A stretch of DNA of 64,000 nucleotides from assembly GCF_009938205.1 (NCBI RefSeq), contig NZ_AP019654.1, forward strand, positions 1,736,001-1,800,000. The letters are read 5' to 3'. Source of the stretch: Vibrio panuliri. Its GTDB lineage: Bacteria; Pseudomonadota; Gammaproteobacteria; Enterobacterales; Vibrionaceae. The notes beneath the pieces are model-generated. The model searched no databases. It saw only the letters and a list, made by a program, of their open reading frames with translations, and was not told the DNA's origin. Positions 28,475 through 38,482 of this stretch are shown in pieces. A program made the translations under genes and the position numbers. Each line of letters starts with the position of its first letter. Positions within the stretch are counted from its first letter, which is position 1.

Positions 28475-29100
28475 TGAAGCAAGCCAATACTTTACTGCCA
28501 CTTTTACTGACTATGTCGGTTACTCAGCTCGCCTTTGCCAACAACAGTGAAAGTGACGAATACGACTATATTGCCACGCCCGATGCTAATCAGATTGCAG
28601 ATCTTATTGATGATGATAGAGATGGGGTTATAAATGCACGCGACCTCTGCATTAGTACACCGGAGGGGTCACTAATTAACAATGATGGCTGTGGCATCAT
28701 CGCTGAAACACAAGATGAAATGCAGCTTAGAATCCTGTTTGCTAATGATTCTTCGACGATTTCGCCAATCTTTGAGAACCAAATTCGCAACATGGCTGAT
28801 TTTCTCGAGCGTTTCCCGGAAACTGCTATCGAAGTGCAAGGCTTTGCCAGCAGCGTTGGCGCTCCAGAGTATAACTTAGCGCTTTCAAAACGACGTGCAA
28901 TCGCAGTCGAGCAGGAACTGTTGAATAATGGCGTTACACCAGACCGCGTAACTATCGTCGGTTACGGAGAAACCAATCTTGAAGCCAGCGGTGATGACGA
29001 GCTCTCCCACGCGAAGAACCGCAAAGTGACGGCAACAGTGGTGGGTTATGATCAGGAACCTGTCAAAGAGTGGACGATATTTAGCGTTATAGAGAAATAG
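28474..29100 (+). CDS. OmpA-family outer-membrane/peptidoglycan-binding protein
   Basis: 208 residues. Signal peptide to about residue 23. A short acidic Ca-binding-like stretch follows (DDDRDGVINARDLC, reminiscent of a thrombospondin type 3 repeat), then an OmpA C-terminal domain (about 85-195) with the peptidoglycan-binding hallmarks FASSVGAPEYNLALSKRRA and NRKVTA. It is coupled to tolC by a one-base overlap. TolC-OmpA pairs of this sort are found beside large RTX adhesins in vibrios, where they may tether the secretion channel to the wall; that role here is inferred. Confidence 0.92.
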   Translation: MKQANTLLPLLLTMSVTQLAFANNSESDEYDYIATPDANQIADLIDDDRDGVINARDLCISTPEGSLINNDGCGIIAETQDEMQLRILFANDSSTISPIFENQIRNMADFLERFPETAIEVQGFASSVGAPEYNLALSKRRAIAVEQELLNNGVTPDRVTIVGYGETNLEASGDDELSHAKNRKVTATVVGYDQEPVKEWTIFSVIEK

Positions 29101-29120
29101 AGTAATAGAAACGAAATGCA

Positions 29121-29150
29121 AAAACGCCTCGAACTATCGAGGCGTTTTTT
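29121..29150. terminator. strong bidirectional terminator
   Basis: A 12-bp perfect stem (aaaacgcctcga / tcgaggcgtttt), 4-base loop, T-run on the plus side and A-run on the minus side, between the ompA-like gene and nhaA. Confidence 0.95.
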
Positions 29151-29154
29151 TTAT

Positions 29155-30318
29155 TTAAGCTTTGCTCACTGCTTTGCTCGTCTTAGGCAGCGAGATATGC
29201 AGTAAGAAGTAACCCAATATTGCCGCGGTTGTCGACCCCATCAAGATACCCAAGCGGGCGTAGGTATCAAACTCGACATTGGTTTGACCAAAGGCCAGTG
29301 ACGAAATAAAGATCGACATAGTAAAGCCAATACCACACAGCACTGATACCGCAAATATATGACGCATATCGATGCCCTCTGGCAGCTTAGCGATACCCAT
29401 CTTAACCGCAACCCAACTGAAGCTGAAGATACCCAAAGGCTTACCAACCAGTAGACCAAGTGCAATACCCAGAGGCAGCATCGAGGTTAAACCTTCGATA
29501 GAAACACCCTCTAGTGAAATACCTGCATTGGCAAACGCAAATAGAGGCAAAATACCAAACGCTACGTATGGGTGCAGAGCGTGTTCCATATGTTTCAGCG
29601 GAGACTTCTCGCCTTTCTTACCTTTCAGCGGGATAGCAAAACCAATAACTACACCAGCAAGTGTTGCGTGAACACCCGACTTAAGAACCGCAATCCATAG
29701 AATCGCGCCAACAATCATGTAAGGAAGTAACTTAGTCCATGAACGCGAGTTCAAGACAAACAGGCAAGCTGTCATCGCGAAACCAATCGCCAACGCAGTC
29801 GTTGAAAGATCACCTGAATAGAACAATGCGATAATAACAACAACGCCTAAGTCATCAATAATAGCCAACGCCAGCAAGAAAACCTTTAGGCTCACTGGAA
29901 CACGGCTACCAAGTAGCGCCATGATACCCAAAGCAAAAGCGATATCAGTCGCCGCTGGAATTGCCCAACCTTGAATTGCCATTGGGTCATTGATGTTGAA
30001 TGCCAAGTAGACCAGTGCAGGTGCAAGCATACCACCAACCGCTGCTATCGCAGGAAAGATTGCTGTCTCTTTCGACTTTAGCGCACCTTCAAGCAACTCG
30101 CGTTTCACTTCTAGACCAATCAGAAGGAAAAAGACCGCCATTAGACCATCGTTGATCCAATGCGAAACCGACATACCAAAAACATAAGTGTGTAAAAAGG
30201 CTTGGTATGTTTCGTTTAATGGTGAGTTTGCGATAGTCATTGCAATTGCTGCGGCAATAACCAGTAACACGCCCCCTGCAGACTCCATCTTGAAGAAGTC
30301 GCGAATAATATCACTCAT
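29155..30318 (-). CDS. nhaA: Na+/H+ antiporter NhaA
   Basis: 387 residues (E. coli 388), a 12-helix inner-membrane electrogenic antiporter. The functional aspartate pair is present in [11 protein letters not shown] (equivalent to Asp163/Asp164), with the TM4 region [11 protein letters not shown] (Asp133 equivalent). It exports Na+ for H+, important for sodium and pH homeostasis in a marine vibrio. AAGGA precedes the ATG. Monocistronic. Confidence 0.98.
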   Translation of the reverse strand: MSDIIRDFFKMESAGGVLLVIAAAIAMTIANSPLNETYQAFLHTYVFGMSVSHWINDGLMAVFFLLIGLEVKRELLEGALKSKETAIFPAIAAVGGMLAPALVYLAFNINDPMAIQGWAIPAATDIAFALGIMALLGSRVPVSLKVFLLALAIIDDLGVVVIIALFYSGDLSTTALAIGFAMTACLFVLNSRSWTKLLPYMIVGAILWIAVLKSGVHATLAGVVIGFAIPLKGKKGEKSPLKHMEHALHPYVAFGILPLFAFANAGISLEGVSIEGLTSMLPLGIALGLLVGKPLGIFSFSWVAVKMGIAKLPEGIDMRHIFAVSVLCGIGFTMSIFISSLAFGQTNVEFDTYARLGILMGSTTAAILGYFLLHISLPKTSKAVSKA

Positions 30319-30609
30319 GTGATCGTCCTTATACTTATTATCTTAACGATGAACAAAGAATAACGAGAGTGTATAGCTATCCTTGTATTGATAAAAATCG
30401 CTTGTTCGGAGGTTAAACATCGGAATTTCCGAAACAAACGAGCAAATTGAACGCATATTCCGCAGCATTCAATTTTATAACTTATTCTTTACGTGCTACA
30501 AACCCCTGCTTTAAAACAGTATTTCCAGATATTATCTATTCAAAAGATAGGAAACTTAGAAACATTTCACAAATGAGTTACAAACTAAGATTGAATCTTT
30601 TTATCGTCG

Positions 30610-31746
30610 TTAATAACCAGCGAGTTGCATGAAACCTTGGCTATTGTGACTGCCACTGGTTCGTATTGGACCTTCCCAATACGGCATAACAAAGGGTAGC
30701 CACAAATTAGAGTTTTGCACCTGAGTGGTTAAACTGATGTCATATTTGGGGATATTGATCATCCACTCCAACGGAATGGGTTTATGTCGTGCTAATAGAC
30801 TAGTTTGGATCGGGATAATCGTAATTTCGTCTTGAGAAATGGGGATAACCTTGCCTGAACTGGTCGACAAGGTCGCAACCGCGTGGTTAGCGGCGTCTTG
30901 ATAGCGATAATGATGTACTGACAGTGTGGTTTGATGATCCAAATGAAACACAAACCAATCCCAGCCAATTTGAGCGGTATTAAGCAACCCACTGCCCCAC
31001 TCTTTACTCATCCACGCTTGACCTTCAATCTCAAACGCAGGCCCACCATCCAACGCAAGTTCTCCAGAGACCTTGATAAATGGTGCAGTTAGGTTGTGCG
31101 ACGCTAATTGGTCAACCTTACCTTTCATCACATACCCGCGATTGCCAGGCAGCACAAACGGGCCAGATGCCACGCTATCGAGCTTTAAGTTCAAGTTATC
31201 GGTTTCAACCGACAACACGCCCGGAAACGGGGTTCGTCCTAATGAGCTCCAAGACCAGTTATCAAGCCAAACTTTAAAAGGTGCAGTATCGACACCAGCT
31301 TGACCAATGCCACCACGGGCAATGCGCTGCTCTTTCCACACGTGCTTCTCGTTGGAAACCACGATATGCGATAGATAGAGTTGTGAGTTTTGCCAACCTG
31401 ACACTACTTGCGGGTTGTTGGAAATACGGAAAAAACTCCATTGCACACCATAACGCTCACCATTAGCATCTTTAACGTTAGCGAAAAAATGCCACCAACC
31501 ATGTTGATAGCTGGGATCTAAGGCAAAATCTCTTGGCAAAGCAACGGGTTTATCTTCTGTGACAACGGCGAACTCTTTGGTTGTTTGGGTAAACAGTAAG
31601 TTCGCTTGCGTGTTAATGCTATTGGTTTGCTCATCTTCATCTCGACCAAAATCCGCGAGCAACACAGCAAAAGCCAAGCCAATAACCACAGCAAGGCTGG
31701 TCACTAACTTCTTTGTGTATGATTTCTTTACCGGCTTTTGCTTCAT
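30610..31746 (-). CDS. AttH-like lipocalin-family protein (carotenoid 1,2-hydratase-like fold)
   Basis: 378 residues. A single N-terminal membrane anchor (about 14-31) precedes two lipocalin-type beta-barrel halves of the AttH/CrtC family (YQHGWWHFFANV, YGVQWSFFR, then WMSKEWGSG and WDWFVFHL). In AttEFGH-type systems this protein is encoded with an FtsX-like permease and an ATPase and is exposed to the periplasm. Its ATG abuts the permease stop with no gap. The substrate is unknown, probably lipophilic. Confidence 0.85.
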   Translation of the reverse strand: MKQKPVKKSYTKKLVTSLAVVIGLAFAVLLADFGRDEDEQTNSINTQANLLFTQTTKEFAVVTEDKPVALPRDFALDPSYQHGWWHFFANVKDANGERYGVQWSFFRISNNPQVVSGWQNSQLYLSHIVVSNEKHVWKEQRIARGGIGQAGVDTAPFKVWLDNWSWSSLGRTPFPGVLSVETDNLNLKLDSVASGPFVLPGNRGYVMKGKVDQLASHNLTAPFIKVSGELALDGGPAFEIEGQAWMSKEWGSGLLNTAQIGWDWFVFHLDHQTTLSVHHYRYQDAANHAVATLSTSSGKVIPISQDEITIIPIQTSLLARHKPIPLEWMINIPKYDISLTTQVQNSNLWLPFVMPYWEGPIRTSGSHNSQGFMQLAGY

Positions 31747-34200
31747 TTACAACGCATCCCTTAGCGATTTCATTGGGGTGTTTCTTACTAATCTGAGTAC
31801 AGGCATGGCACCGGCAATCACTAAAGAGAGCATCGCGAGCATAATAGTATTGACGTATTCTTGTGGGATAAATTGCAACTCTAACGTCCAACCAAACGAC
31901 TGCTTAATAACGATATCTACCACCAAATGCGCCAGCATTAAGCCCAGTGGCATTGCCACAATAATTGCAATCGCACCAAATACGAACAGTTGTAGACTGC
32001 CCATCATAATCAACTCTTTACCTGACATTCCTAAGCAACGCAGCAAAGACACATGCCGCTGTCTTGCGACCTCACCTGCCACCGTAGAGAAGAAAATACC
32101 GAATACGGCAATCACTAGGGTTATGCTACCCAACGTGTCGGCAATTGAGAAAGTACGGTCAAACACATACATGGCTTGCTTATGAATACTGCCATTATCA
32201 AAAATTCGTTCTGAGCTTAACCTAAACACCGATTCCATACGGCGCTTGAGTCCCTCACTATCCACACCCTCTTGTAATACCGCACCCAAAGCCACTGAGC
32301 CGCTGCCGGCAAAACTGTAAAGCCAGTTTCGATGGGACATCAACACCTGATTATAAGGGTTACCATAATCATAGTAGACACCTACAACTTGCCAGCCTTG
32401 CCCTGCCTTGCCATATAAGTCGATATAGTCGCCAGGGCGAATCCCCATCTTAAGCGCCATTGATTCGCTCACCATCACACCTTTAGAGTGATGTAGATGA
32501 TACCAATAGTTCGGAATGCCAAGTTTGACCGTCAATGCACTCAACTCGCCTTCCGACGCGCCAGTACTGACAATTTGTAGTGAGCCTTTCGGCGTCGAGG
32601 TTTCTTTTTCCCATCGCCACCATACTGATTTCACTTCCGGTTGCTTCGATAACCAAGAACTCAATCGCGCAGCAGAGCTACTGTTCGGGTGGATATAGAG
32701 GTCAGCCGCCAAACGTTGGCTTAACCATTTATCTGTGGTGTCGCGGAAACTGCCGACCATTGTCTCGATGCCGATATTGGCCGCCATCGCCAACATAAAC
32801 GCCATCGTAGCAACGCCGCGATAACTCATACTTGCCGCTGCGTCTGAGAAGAACCAACGCACTTTCACCCAACGCATTGAGTAACTAAAACTGGTGAATA
32901 GCCGCCAAATCAGAAACGGAGTAAACAATGCCACGCTCAGCAGCATCAATGCGATGATCGCGTAACCCGACTCTTGCGATTGCGGCGCTTGATAGATAGC
33001 TATTGCAGCAACTGCCAGTGCACAGGCAATCATCGCTTGAATAGAAAACTCCGCGCCAGTCGAGCGTAATAGCGACAAGCGTGTTGTTAAACGAATCGGT
33101 TGAGTACGAAGCAAACGAACTAAGGGCCAAGCACAAGAAGCGAACGCACCAATCAGCCCCATTGCCAAGCTATATAAACTGGCTTTAGGACTCCAATGAA
33201 TTGAAAGACCCACATTGGCGTTATACAAATCTTCCAAGCTCGCAGAGACACTCGGAATCAATTGATTTGCCAACAACATTCCAAGTACGTTACCACACAG
33301 CCAACTGACAAAAACCAGCACCGCCAGCTCAAGCAATAATGCTCGTGTTAATAACCACCCTGACACGCCGGTTTGACGAAGAATACCAACCAGTGGTTGT
33401 CGTTGTGTCAATGATAAAGACATTGCTTGATAGAAAATAAACAAACCGACAAGGAATGCCATCATTCCCATCGCACTCAAGTTCATGTGAAACGCTTGAG
33501 TCAGGGAGATAAGCTCAGCTTGCGAACTGCGCATCAATGACAAACCATGAGGCAAAGTTTCTGCTAACTTATCTAACTTGTCTGGTGACATTTCCGCACA
33601 GGCAATGGAAGAAATTCCTGAGCTTTTCTCCAGCATACGTACTAACGCCATGTCAGCGAAAATACGCGTACCGTTAAGATGGTTCTCATGCTCGATAACG
33701 ATCGGTCCCAATTCGCTACCATCATCAAGGCGAATCGAATCACCATTCTCCCAACGCATATACGTGGCTAAGTCTTGGCTCACCAATATCGGATATGGTG
33801 GCTTCATAAGACCTAATGAATTGATCTCTTTTAATGAGATGTTTTTCTCCAACGCCAACATCGCAACAGGGTCAATCCCTACCAGCGTCAAATCAAGTCG
33901 TTTCGCCGTTCTAATGTTGATTGAAGTAAACGGAGCGCACTCAGTAAAGCCATCACGACGTAACTGAATATAATAGCCTTGGGGGATGTGATTAATGGCA
34001 TGCTTGGGGCGAATGCGGTGCGGCAAAGGATTGGAGAACAGTTTTTCGCCGTGTTGGTAACTCTCTTTCGCGTGTTCATTGATCGACGTAACGCCAACTA
34101 ACAGAGAAACACCAAGAGTTAGGCCAAGCCATACAAGAAGAATTTGAAAAGGGTAACGTCTGTAATGGCCGAGTAACGCTTTAACTACGGGCCATAACAT
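31747..34200 (-). CDS. FtsX-family ABC transporter permease (AttF/G-like fusion)
   Basis: 817 residues. It has one TM near the N-terminus, a large periplasmic MacB-like domain, three TMs (about 250-350), further TMs around 400-450, a second periplasmic domain and three C-terminal TMs: a duplicated FtsX permease in one chain. Such permeases do not transport across the inner membrane in the classical way but drive periplasmic mechanics or lipoprotein/lipid extraction. AAGGAGG 8 bases before the ATG at 34200 decides the start, which overlaps the ATPase gene by 20 bases. Confidence 0.9.
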   Translation of the reverse strand: MLWPVVKALLGHYRRYPFQILLVWLGLTLGVSLLVGVTSINEHAKESYQHGEKLFSNPLPHRIRPKHAINHIPQGYYIQLRRDGFTECAPFTSINIRTAKRLDLTLVGIDPVAMLALEKNISLKEINSLGLMKPPYPILVSQDLATYMRWENGDSIRLDDGSELGPIVIEHENHLNGTRIFADMALVRMLEKSSGISSIACAEMSPDKLDKLAETLPHGLSLMRSSQAELISLTQAFHMNLSAMGMMAFLVGLFIFYQAMSLSLTQRQPLVGILRQTGVSGWLLTRALLLELAVLVFVSWLCGNVLGMLLANQLIPSVSASLEDLYNANVGLSIHWSPKASLYSLAMGLIGAFASCAWPLVRLLRTQPIRLTTRLSLLRSTGAEFSIQAMIACALAVAAIAIYQAPQSQESGYAIIALMLLSVALFTPFLIWRLFTSFSYSMRWVKVRWFFSDAAASMSYRGVATMAFMLAMAANIGIETMVGSFRDTTDKWLSQRLAADLYIHPNSSSAARLSSWLSKQPEVKSVWWRWEKETSTPKGSLQIVSTGASEGELSALTVKLGIPNYWYHLHHSKGVMVSESMALKMGIRPGDYIDLYGKAGQGWQVVGVYYDYGNPYNQVLMSHRNWLYSFAGSGSVALGAVLQEGVDSEGLKRRMESVFRLSSERIFDNGSIHKQAMYVFDRTFSIADTLGSITLVIAVFGIFFSTVAGEVARQRHVSLLRCLGMSGKELIMMGSLQLFVFGAIAIIVAMPLGLMLAHLVVDIVIKQSFGWTLELQFIPQEYVNTIMLAMLSLVIAGAMPVLRLVRNTPMKSLRDAL

Positions 34201-34852
34201 GCAATTGCCCTCCTTGAAGGCGGATGCGCCCTTCCATATGATGCGCGACTTTTTCACTGTGAGTCACTAACAACAATGTGCATTCAAGTTGACGGGTCAA
34301 AGATGTCAGTAGACGCATCACAGCCTCAGCATTACGCTCATCGAGACTTCCCGTCGGCTCATCCGCAAGCAGCAGCTTTGGTTCCATATACAATGCGCGA
34401 GCAATCGCAGCGCGCTGTTGCTGCCCGCCGGAAACTTCTTCTGGGTATCTTCCTAACAGTGGCATCAAGTCAAGCGCAGATAGAATCTGGCGCCATAAGC
34501 CTTGGTCTTCAGGAAGACCTTTTAACTGGCGGCAAAAACGGATGTTATCGGCAATATTGAGGGTAGGCAAAAGGTTGAACTGCTGGAAAATAAGACCAAT
34601 GTTGTTACGACGGTAAGCGGTTCGGTTACTTTCAGTCTCTTGGCTCATTAAAAAATGAGGAAACTCCACTTCTCCGGAGTCGACGGTGTCTAGTCCCGCA
34701 ATCAGGTTAAGCAGTGTACTTTTACCAGAACCACTCTCACCCATTAATGCGATTTGCTGACCTTGCGATAATGTTAACTCAGCACCTTGTAAAACCGGGT
34801 GAAATTCACCACCATCTACATAGCCTTTACATAGGTCTGTTAGTCGTAACAT
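34181..34852 (-). CDS. ABC transporter ATPase, LolD/MacB type
   Basis: 223 residues. Walker A GESGSGKST (about 36-44), Q-loop FQQFNLLP, signature VSGGQQQRAAIARAL, Walker B LLLADEP and H-loop LLVTHSE are all intact. It would energise the FtsX-like permease encoded immediately downstream, with which it overlaps. With the AttH-like gene it forms a three-gene operon of AttEFGH type. Confidence 0.95.
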   Translation of the reverse strand: MLRLTDLCKGYVDGGEFHPVLQGAELTLSQGQQIALMGESGSGKSTLLNLIAGLDTVDSGEVEFPHFLMSQETESNRTAYRRNNIGLIFQQFNLLPTLNIADNIRFCRQLKGLPEDQGLWRQILSALDLMPLLGRYPEEVSGGQQQRAAIARALYMEPKLLLADEPTGSLDERNAEAVMRLLTSLTRQLECTLLLVTHSEKVAHHMEGRIRLQGGQLHVMARS

Positions 34853-34973
34853 CTATCGCTCACAATTAGAAAATCAAGGTTGTGAATTTACACCAAATCG
34901 CCTCCGGTAGGAAGCATTTTGGACTCGCGATCACAACCCCAGCAATCGATAGCATATTAAAAGCACTATCTTG

Positions 34974-36347
34974 CTAATTTTCAATCAAATTTCGTAGCCA
35001 TTTCTTACTTCTAACACGATAAATTGAACCACCCCATTTCACTACTTCTTCGGTTAGGAACAGAACATAAATCGCCTCAGGCTGCCATCCCCAATAGATA
35101 GCCGCTATTGCTGCTAAAGGAATTCCGATAATCCACTGCGCAACGATGTCTTGATAGAGACAGAACTTAACATCCCCACCCGCTCTTAACACACCAACAA
35201 TTGCCATCATGGGAATACAACGCAGAATTAAACCTAAACTGAGTACCACGATAAATTTATCGGTCAACGCACGTGTTTCTGGTGTTAAGGCACTGAATGA
35301 ATCCAGTACTAAGTTTCGACATACAAATAGCAAAATCGCAACAACGATAGCCGCAAGTACACTCAAAAACATAATACCAATGGCTTGGTAATACGCCTCG
35401 TCATATTTTTTCGCACCAATCTGATTGCCAATCAACACGGCTGAGGCATTCGCCATGCCAATTAAGAGTGCCAGCGAAATCGATTCCACCGGCGTCATAA
35501 CCGAAAGCGCAGCCAAGCCTTGTACGCCTGATTGCCCCATGATGGCGTGATAAGCAAACAATCCACCAGCCCATGCGAGAAAGTTAAGCGTTGTCGGCAT
35601 AGAGAGTTTGAGGAAGCGAATCACTTTATCTACTTTGAGTGTGACGGCAATATCTGACAATGAAAACGCCAATAGATGCTTTTTATAGTGCAGGTATCCA
35701 TATAAGCACCCCACCTCAATAGCACCACTGATCACCGTTGCTATCGCGGCGCCTTTAATACCCAGTGCAGGCATACCAAACTTACCAAAGATGAGCACCC
35801 AGTTAAGAAAAATGTTCGAGGCGATACCAATACCGCTAAAGAATGTACTCAATCCAGGTTGATGAACCGCGCGCAGTCCCACCGCCATACTGGCAACACA
35901 TGCCACCGCGAGCATGGTAACCGACGAGATAACCAAGTACTCGCTGCCTAGCTGCATAACCAGTTCAGAATCTGTGGTAAGCCCCATGATTTCACTCGGA
36001 AAAATCAAGAACAGCAACACACTCAGTAACGCAAAGATGGTCGCCATAAACCAAGTTAACGCGGTACTTTCTCTCACCCCTTGCTTATTTGCGGCGCCCC
36101 AGTACTGGGCGGTTAGCATTGCCCCACCCGTGGTGACACCAACTAGCATAATCGTAGTCACAAACGTTGCTCTCGCCGCGACGCCTACGGCGGCAATTTC
36201 AGCCTCACCAAGCTGTCCCAACATAAGCACATCAACCAAGCTACGGCTAGAAAACATAATGCTTTGCAGTGTGATCGGCAGGGCGATGGAAATTAGGCGA
36301 CGAACAAAGTCACCCCGGGTATGGGAAATCACTTGGGACAAAAGCAT
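34974..36347 (-). CDS. MATE-family multidrug/metabolite exporter
   Basis: 457 residues, about 12 membrane helices in two six-helix halves. The N-terminal half contains RRLISIALPITLQSIMFSS and LVDVLMLGQLG; the second half contains NFLAWAGGLFAYHAIMGQ. The family exports cationic drugs against Na+ or H+. GAGG lies 9 bases before the ATG at 36347. Divergent from the SDR gene. Substrates cannot be read from the sequence. Confidence 0.92.
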   Translation of the reverse strand: MLLSQVISHTRGDFVRRLISIALPITLQSIMFSSRSLVDVLMLGQLGEAEIAAVGVAARATFVTTIMLVGVTTGGAMLTAQYWGAANKQGVRESTALTWFMATIFALLSVLLFLIFPSEIMGLTTDSELVMQLGSEYLVISSVTMLAVACVASMAVGLRAVHQPGLSTFFSGIGIASNIFLNWVLIFGKFGMPALGIKGAAIATVISGAIEVGCLYGYLHYKKHLLAFSLSDIAVTLKVDKVIRFLKLSMPTTLNFLAWAGGLFAYHAIMGQSGVQGLAALSVMTPVESISLALLIGMANASAVLIGNQIGAKKYDEAYYQAIGIMFLSVLAAIVVAILLFVCRNLVLDSFSALTPETRALTDKFIVVLSLGLILRCIPMMAIVGVLRAGGDVKFCLYQDIVAQWIIGIPLAAIAAIYWGWQPEAIYVLFLTEEVVKWGGSIYRVRSKKWLRNLIEN

Positions 36348-36442
36348 CAAAAACAACCTCGACTAATTTCATTGGTTATATTGCCAACTGAGCTGGTCAT
36401 TATATACTCAATTAAAAACAAGAACATACATTTAGGTGGATG

Positions 36443-37897
36443 ATGAAAAAAGTTTTGGTACTCGGCGCGTCAGGTTACATCGGTTCACAGTTATTGCCTC
36501 AGCTCTGCGCTCAAGGTTACGACGTCACAGCCGCTGCGCGGCAAATTGATTATCTGCAAGCGCGCACTCTGCCCCACTCTCATTTGACGCTCACCTATCT
36601 CGATCTTGCCGATCGTCAAGCAACCTTAGCACTTGTACCTCAGTTTGATATTGTCTACTTCCTCGTTCACGGTATGGCGCAAGGGTATGATTTTGTTGAC
36701 TATGAAATATCCTTAGCCGAGAACTTCAAGGCGGCGCTCCAGCAGAGCCATGTCGAGCATGTTATTTATCTTAGTGCTATTCAACCTCAGACGGGCAATT
36801 CAGAGCATTTACAAGCGCGTAAGATGACAGGGGAAATCCTGCGCCAAAGTGGCGTAGCCATTACTGAAGTTCGCGCTGGCGTAATTATTGGCCCTGGCTC
36901 TGCGGCTTTTGAAATTATGCGCGACTTTGTTTACAACCTACCCGCGTTGATTACCCCCAAATGGGTCGACTCCAAAGCCAACCCAATCGCGCTAGCAAAC
37001 CTTAATCATTATCTGCTGGAACTTGCCAAAAACCCATCTGACGGCAACGTACTTTATGAAGCTGGCGGCCCGGATACACTCTCATATCGGGAGCAATTTA
37101 AAGTCATCTGCCAAGCAAGTCAGCGACCTTATCGGTTATATGCTACGTCGCTCCTCACACCGAAAATGGCGTCATACTGGCTGGGAATGGTGACCTCTGT
37201 ACCTTCCAGTATTGGCTCTGCTTTACTTGCTGGGCTAGAACATGATTTTATTGCCAACTCAACAGAGCTTGAGCAACGTTTCCCCCAGAAAATGATTGGC
37301 TTTGAAGAGATGGTCAAAACCAGTATTGAACAAGAAGGCAAGTTTGTGCGCAGTAACGTTTGGGGATTTGACCCTGCCGCACTCAAGCGGTGGCAAGCCG
37401 GCTATGGCTATTACCCCAAACAGACTGGAGCCAACATTGAAACACAATTGTCCGCCGATGAACTTTGGCAGGTCATCAAAACCTTAGGCAATCGTCAAGA
37501 CCCCTACTTCTTTGCTAACATCCTGTGGCGCACGCGTGAGTGGCTCGATATTTTCTTTGGCGGAAGTAAACCTCTTCGTCGCATGCCGGAAGGACCTGAA
37601 CTCAAAGTGGGTGATTTTATTGATTCGTGGAAAGTAATTCGCTGCGAGCGCAATCAATTTCTCTCGCTCTTGTTTGGTATGCAAGGGCCCGGATTGGGGA
37701 GACTAGAGTTCACTATCAATGATTTGGGTGACAAGCGCACGCTCAATATCACTGCATGGTGGCATCCACAAGGATTCAAAGGGTTACTCTATTGGTTTGC
37801 GATGATGCCGGCGCATCTGTTTATTTTTAAAGGCATGGTAAAGGCGATAGTGCGCAAAGCGCTTAATAAACGCGGGGGAGAGATAAGCGATAATTAA
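36443..37897 (+). CDS. NAD(P)-binding SDR-family protein with DUF2867 domain
   Basis: 484 residues. The N-terminal atypical SDR fold (about 1-230) has the GASGYIGSQL nucleotide site. The C-terminal DUF2867 domain (about 325-480) contains WLDIFFGGSKPLRRMP and a tryptophan-rich TAWWHPQGF segment. The reaction is unknown. Two adjacent ATGs occur (36440, 36443); the AGGTGG spacing fits the second better. Divergent from the MATE gene, convergent with rnk. Confidence 0.88.
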   Translation: MKKVLVLGASGYIGSQLLPQLCAQGYDVTAAARQIDYLQARTLPHSHLTLTYLDLADRQATLALVPQFDIVYFLVHGMAQGYDFVDYEISLAENFKAALQQSHVEHVIYLSAIQPQTGNSEHLQARKMTGEILRQSGVAITEVRAGVIIGPGSAAFEIMRDFVYNLPALITPKWVDSKANPIALANLNHYLLELAKNPSDGNVLYEAGGPDTLSYREQFKVICQASQRPYRLYATSLLTPKMASYWLGMVTSVPSSIGSALLAGLEHDFIANSTELEQRFPQKMIGFEEMVKTSIEQEGKFVRSNVWGFDPAALKRWQAGYGYYPKQTGANIETQLSADELWQVIKTLGNRQDPYFFANILWRTREWLDIFFGGSKPLRRMPEGPELKVGDFIDSWKVIRCERNQFLSLLFGMQGPGLGRLEFTINDLGDKRTLNITAWWHPQGFKGLLYWFAMMPAHLFIFKGMVKAIVRKALNKRGGEISDN

Positions 37898-37939
37898 CTA
37901 ACTTCACGACAAGATATGCTTGCCTGCACCAGCAACAAA

Positions 37940-37964
37940 AATGCCCAAGATTAACTTGGGCATT
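37940..37964. terminator. bidirectional terminator between the SDR gene and rnk
   Basis: A 10-bp perfect stem (aatgcccaag / cttgggcatt), 5-base loop, with A-run on the left giving U-run for rnk transcripts. Confidence 0.88.
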
Positions 37965-37968
37965 AGCA

Positions 37969-38379
37969 TTAGAGCGAGTATTCCCCTTCACGCTCAGGTT
38001 GATACGTGATCTCTTGAATTGTCACATCAACATTTAAGCCATCAGGTTTAGGCCACTGAATTGTATCGCCAACAGACAACCCAAGTAGTGCGCTGCCAAT
38101 CGGAGCAAGAATTGAGATCTTACCGCCATTAGTATCCATGTCTTTAGGATACACCAATGTCATTTCAAACTGCTTTTGGGTTGCTTCAATGATAAAGCGT
38201 ACCCGCGAGTTCATTGTGACCACATTTGGTGGTAATTGCTCTGGGGCAACAATAACCCCTCTCTCTAACTCAGCTTCTAGCTGATCTGTTGAAGCGGCAT
38301 TGCGCGGCAAAGACTCGATTAAGTCGTAAATCCTATCGACATCAAGTGACGAAAGGGTAATTTCGGGTTTGATATTCAT
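37969..38379 (-). CDS. rnk: Rnk, nucleoside diphosphate kinase regulator (GreA/GreB-like)
   Basis: 136 residues, exactly the E. coli Rnk length. The N-terminal short coiled coil (about 1-50) and C-terminal FKBP-like GreA/GreB domain (VYPKDMDTNGGKISILAPIGSALLGL, split here as the conserved strand-loop around residues 84-110) are present. It binds RNA polymerase near the secondary channel in E. coli. GAGG precedes the ATG at 38379; 35 extra in-frame codons upstream run through the leader hairpins and were rejected. Confidence 0.95.
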   Translation of the reverse strand: MNIKPEITLSSLDVDRIYDLIESLPRNAASTDQLEAELERGVIVAPEQLPPNVVTMNSRVRFIIEATQKQFEMTLVYPKDMDTNGGKISILAPIGSALLGLSVGDTIQWPKPDGLNVDVTIQEITYQPEREGEYSL

Positions 38380-38389
38380 ACTGTCCTCA

Positions 38390-38482
38390 TACAACAAAAA
38401 AGTACCATTACCGTACTTTTTACAAGACATCCTCTTACTAAACAAAACGCCCCCAGACTTCACGAGAGTAAAGTCTGGAGGC
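38390..38482 (-). promoter_or_regulatory. rnk: rnk leader with premature-terminator hairpin
   Basis: Two successive hairpins on the rnk strand: an upstream 8-bp stem (38453-38460 with 38471-38478) and, directly before the rnk ribosome binding site, a 9-bp stem (38397-38405 with 38413-38421) whose 3' arm runs into a U-tract. A terminator-like structure in the rnk leader is a described attenuator in enterobacteria (the rnk leader motif); here it appears in a vibrio. A short independent RNA ending at the same hairpin is an alternative. Confidence 0.65.

Noticed and set aside
31559..32185. 208-codon plus-strand frame over the AttH-like and permease genes.
   Set aside because: Antisense to two well-supported overlapping genes; low-complexity Ser/Thr/Ile-rich translation typical of a shadow frame.
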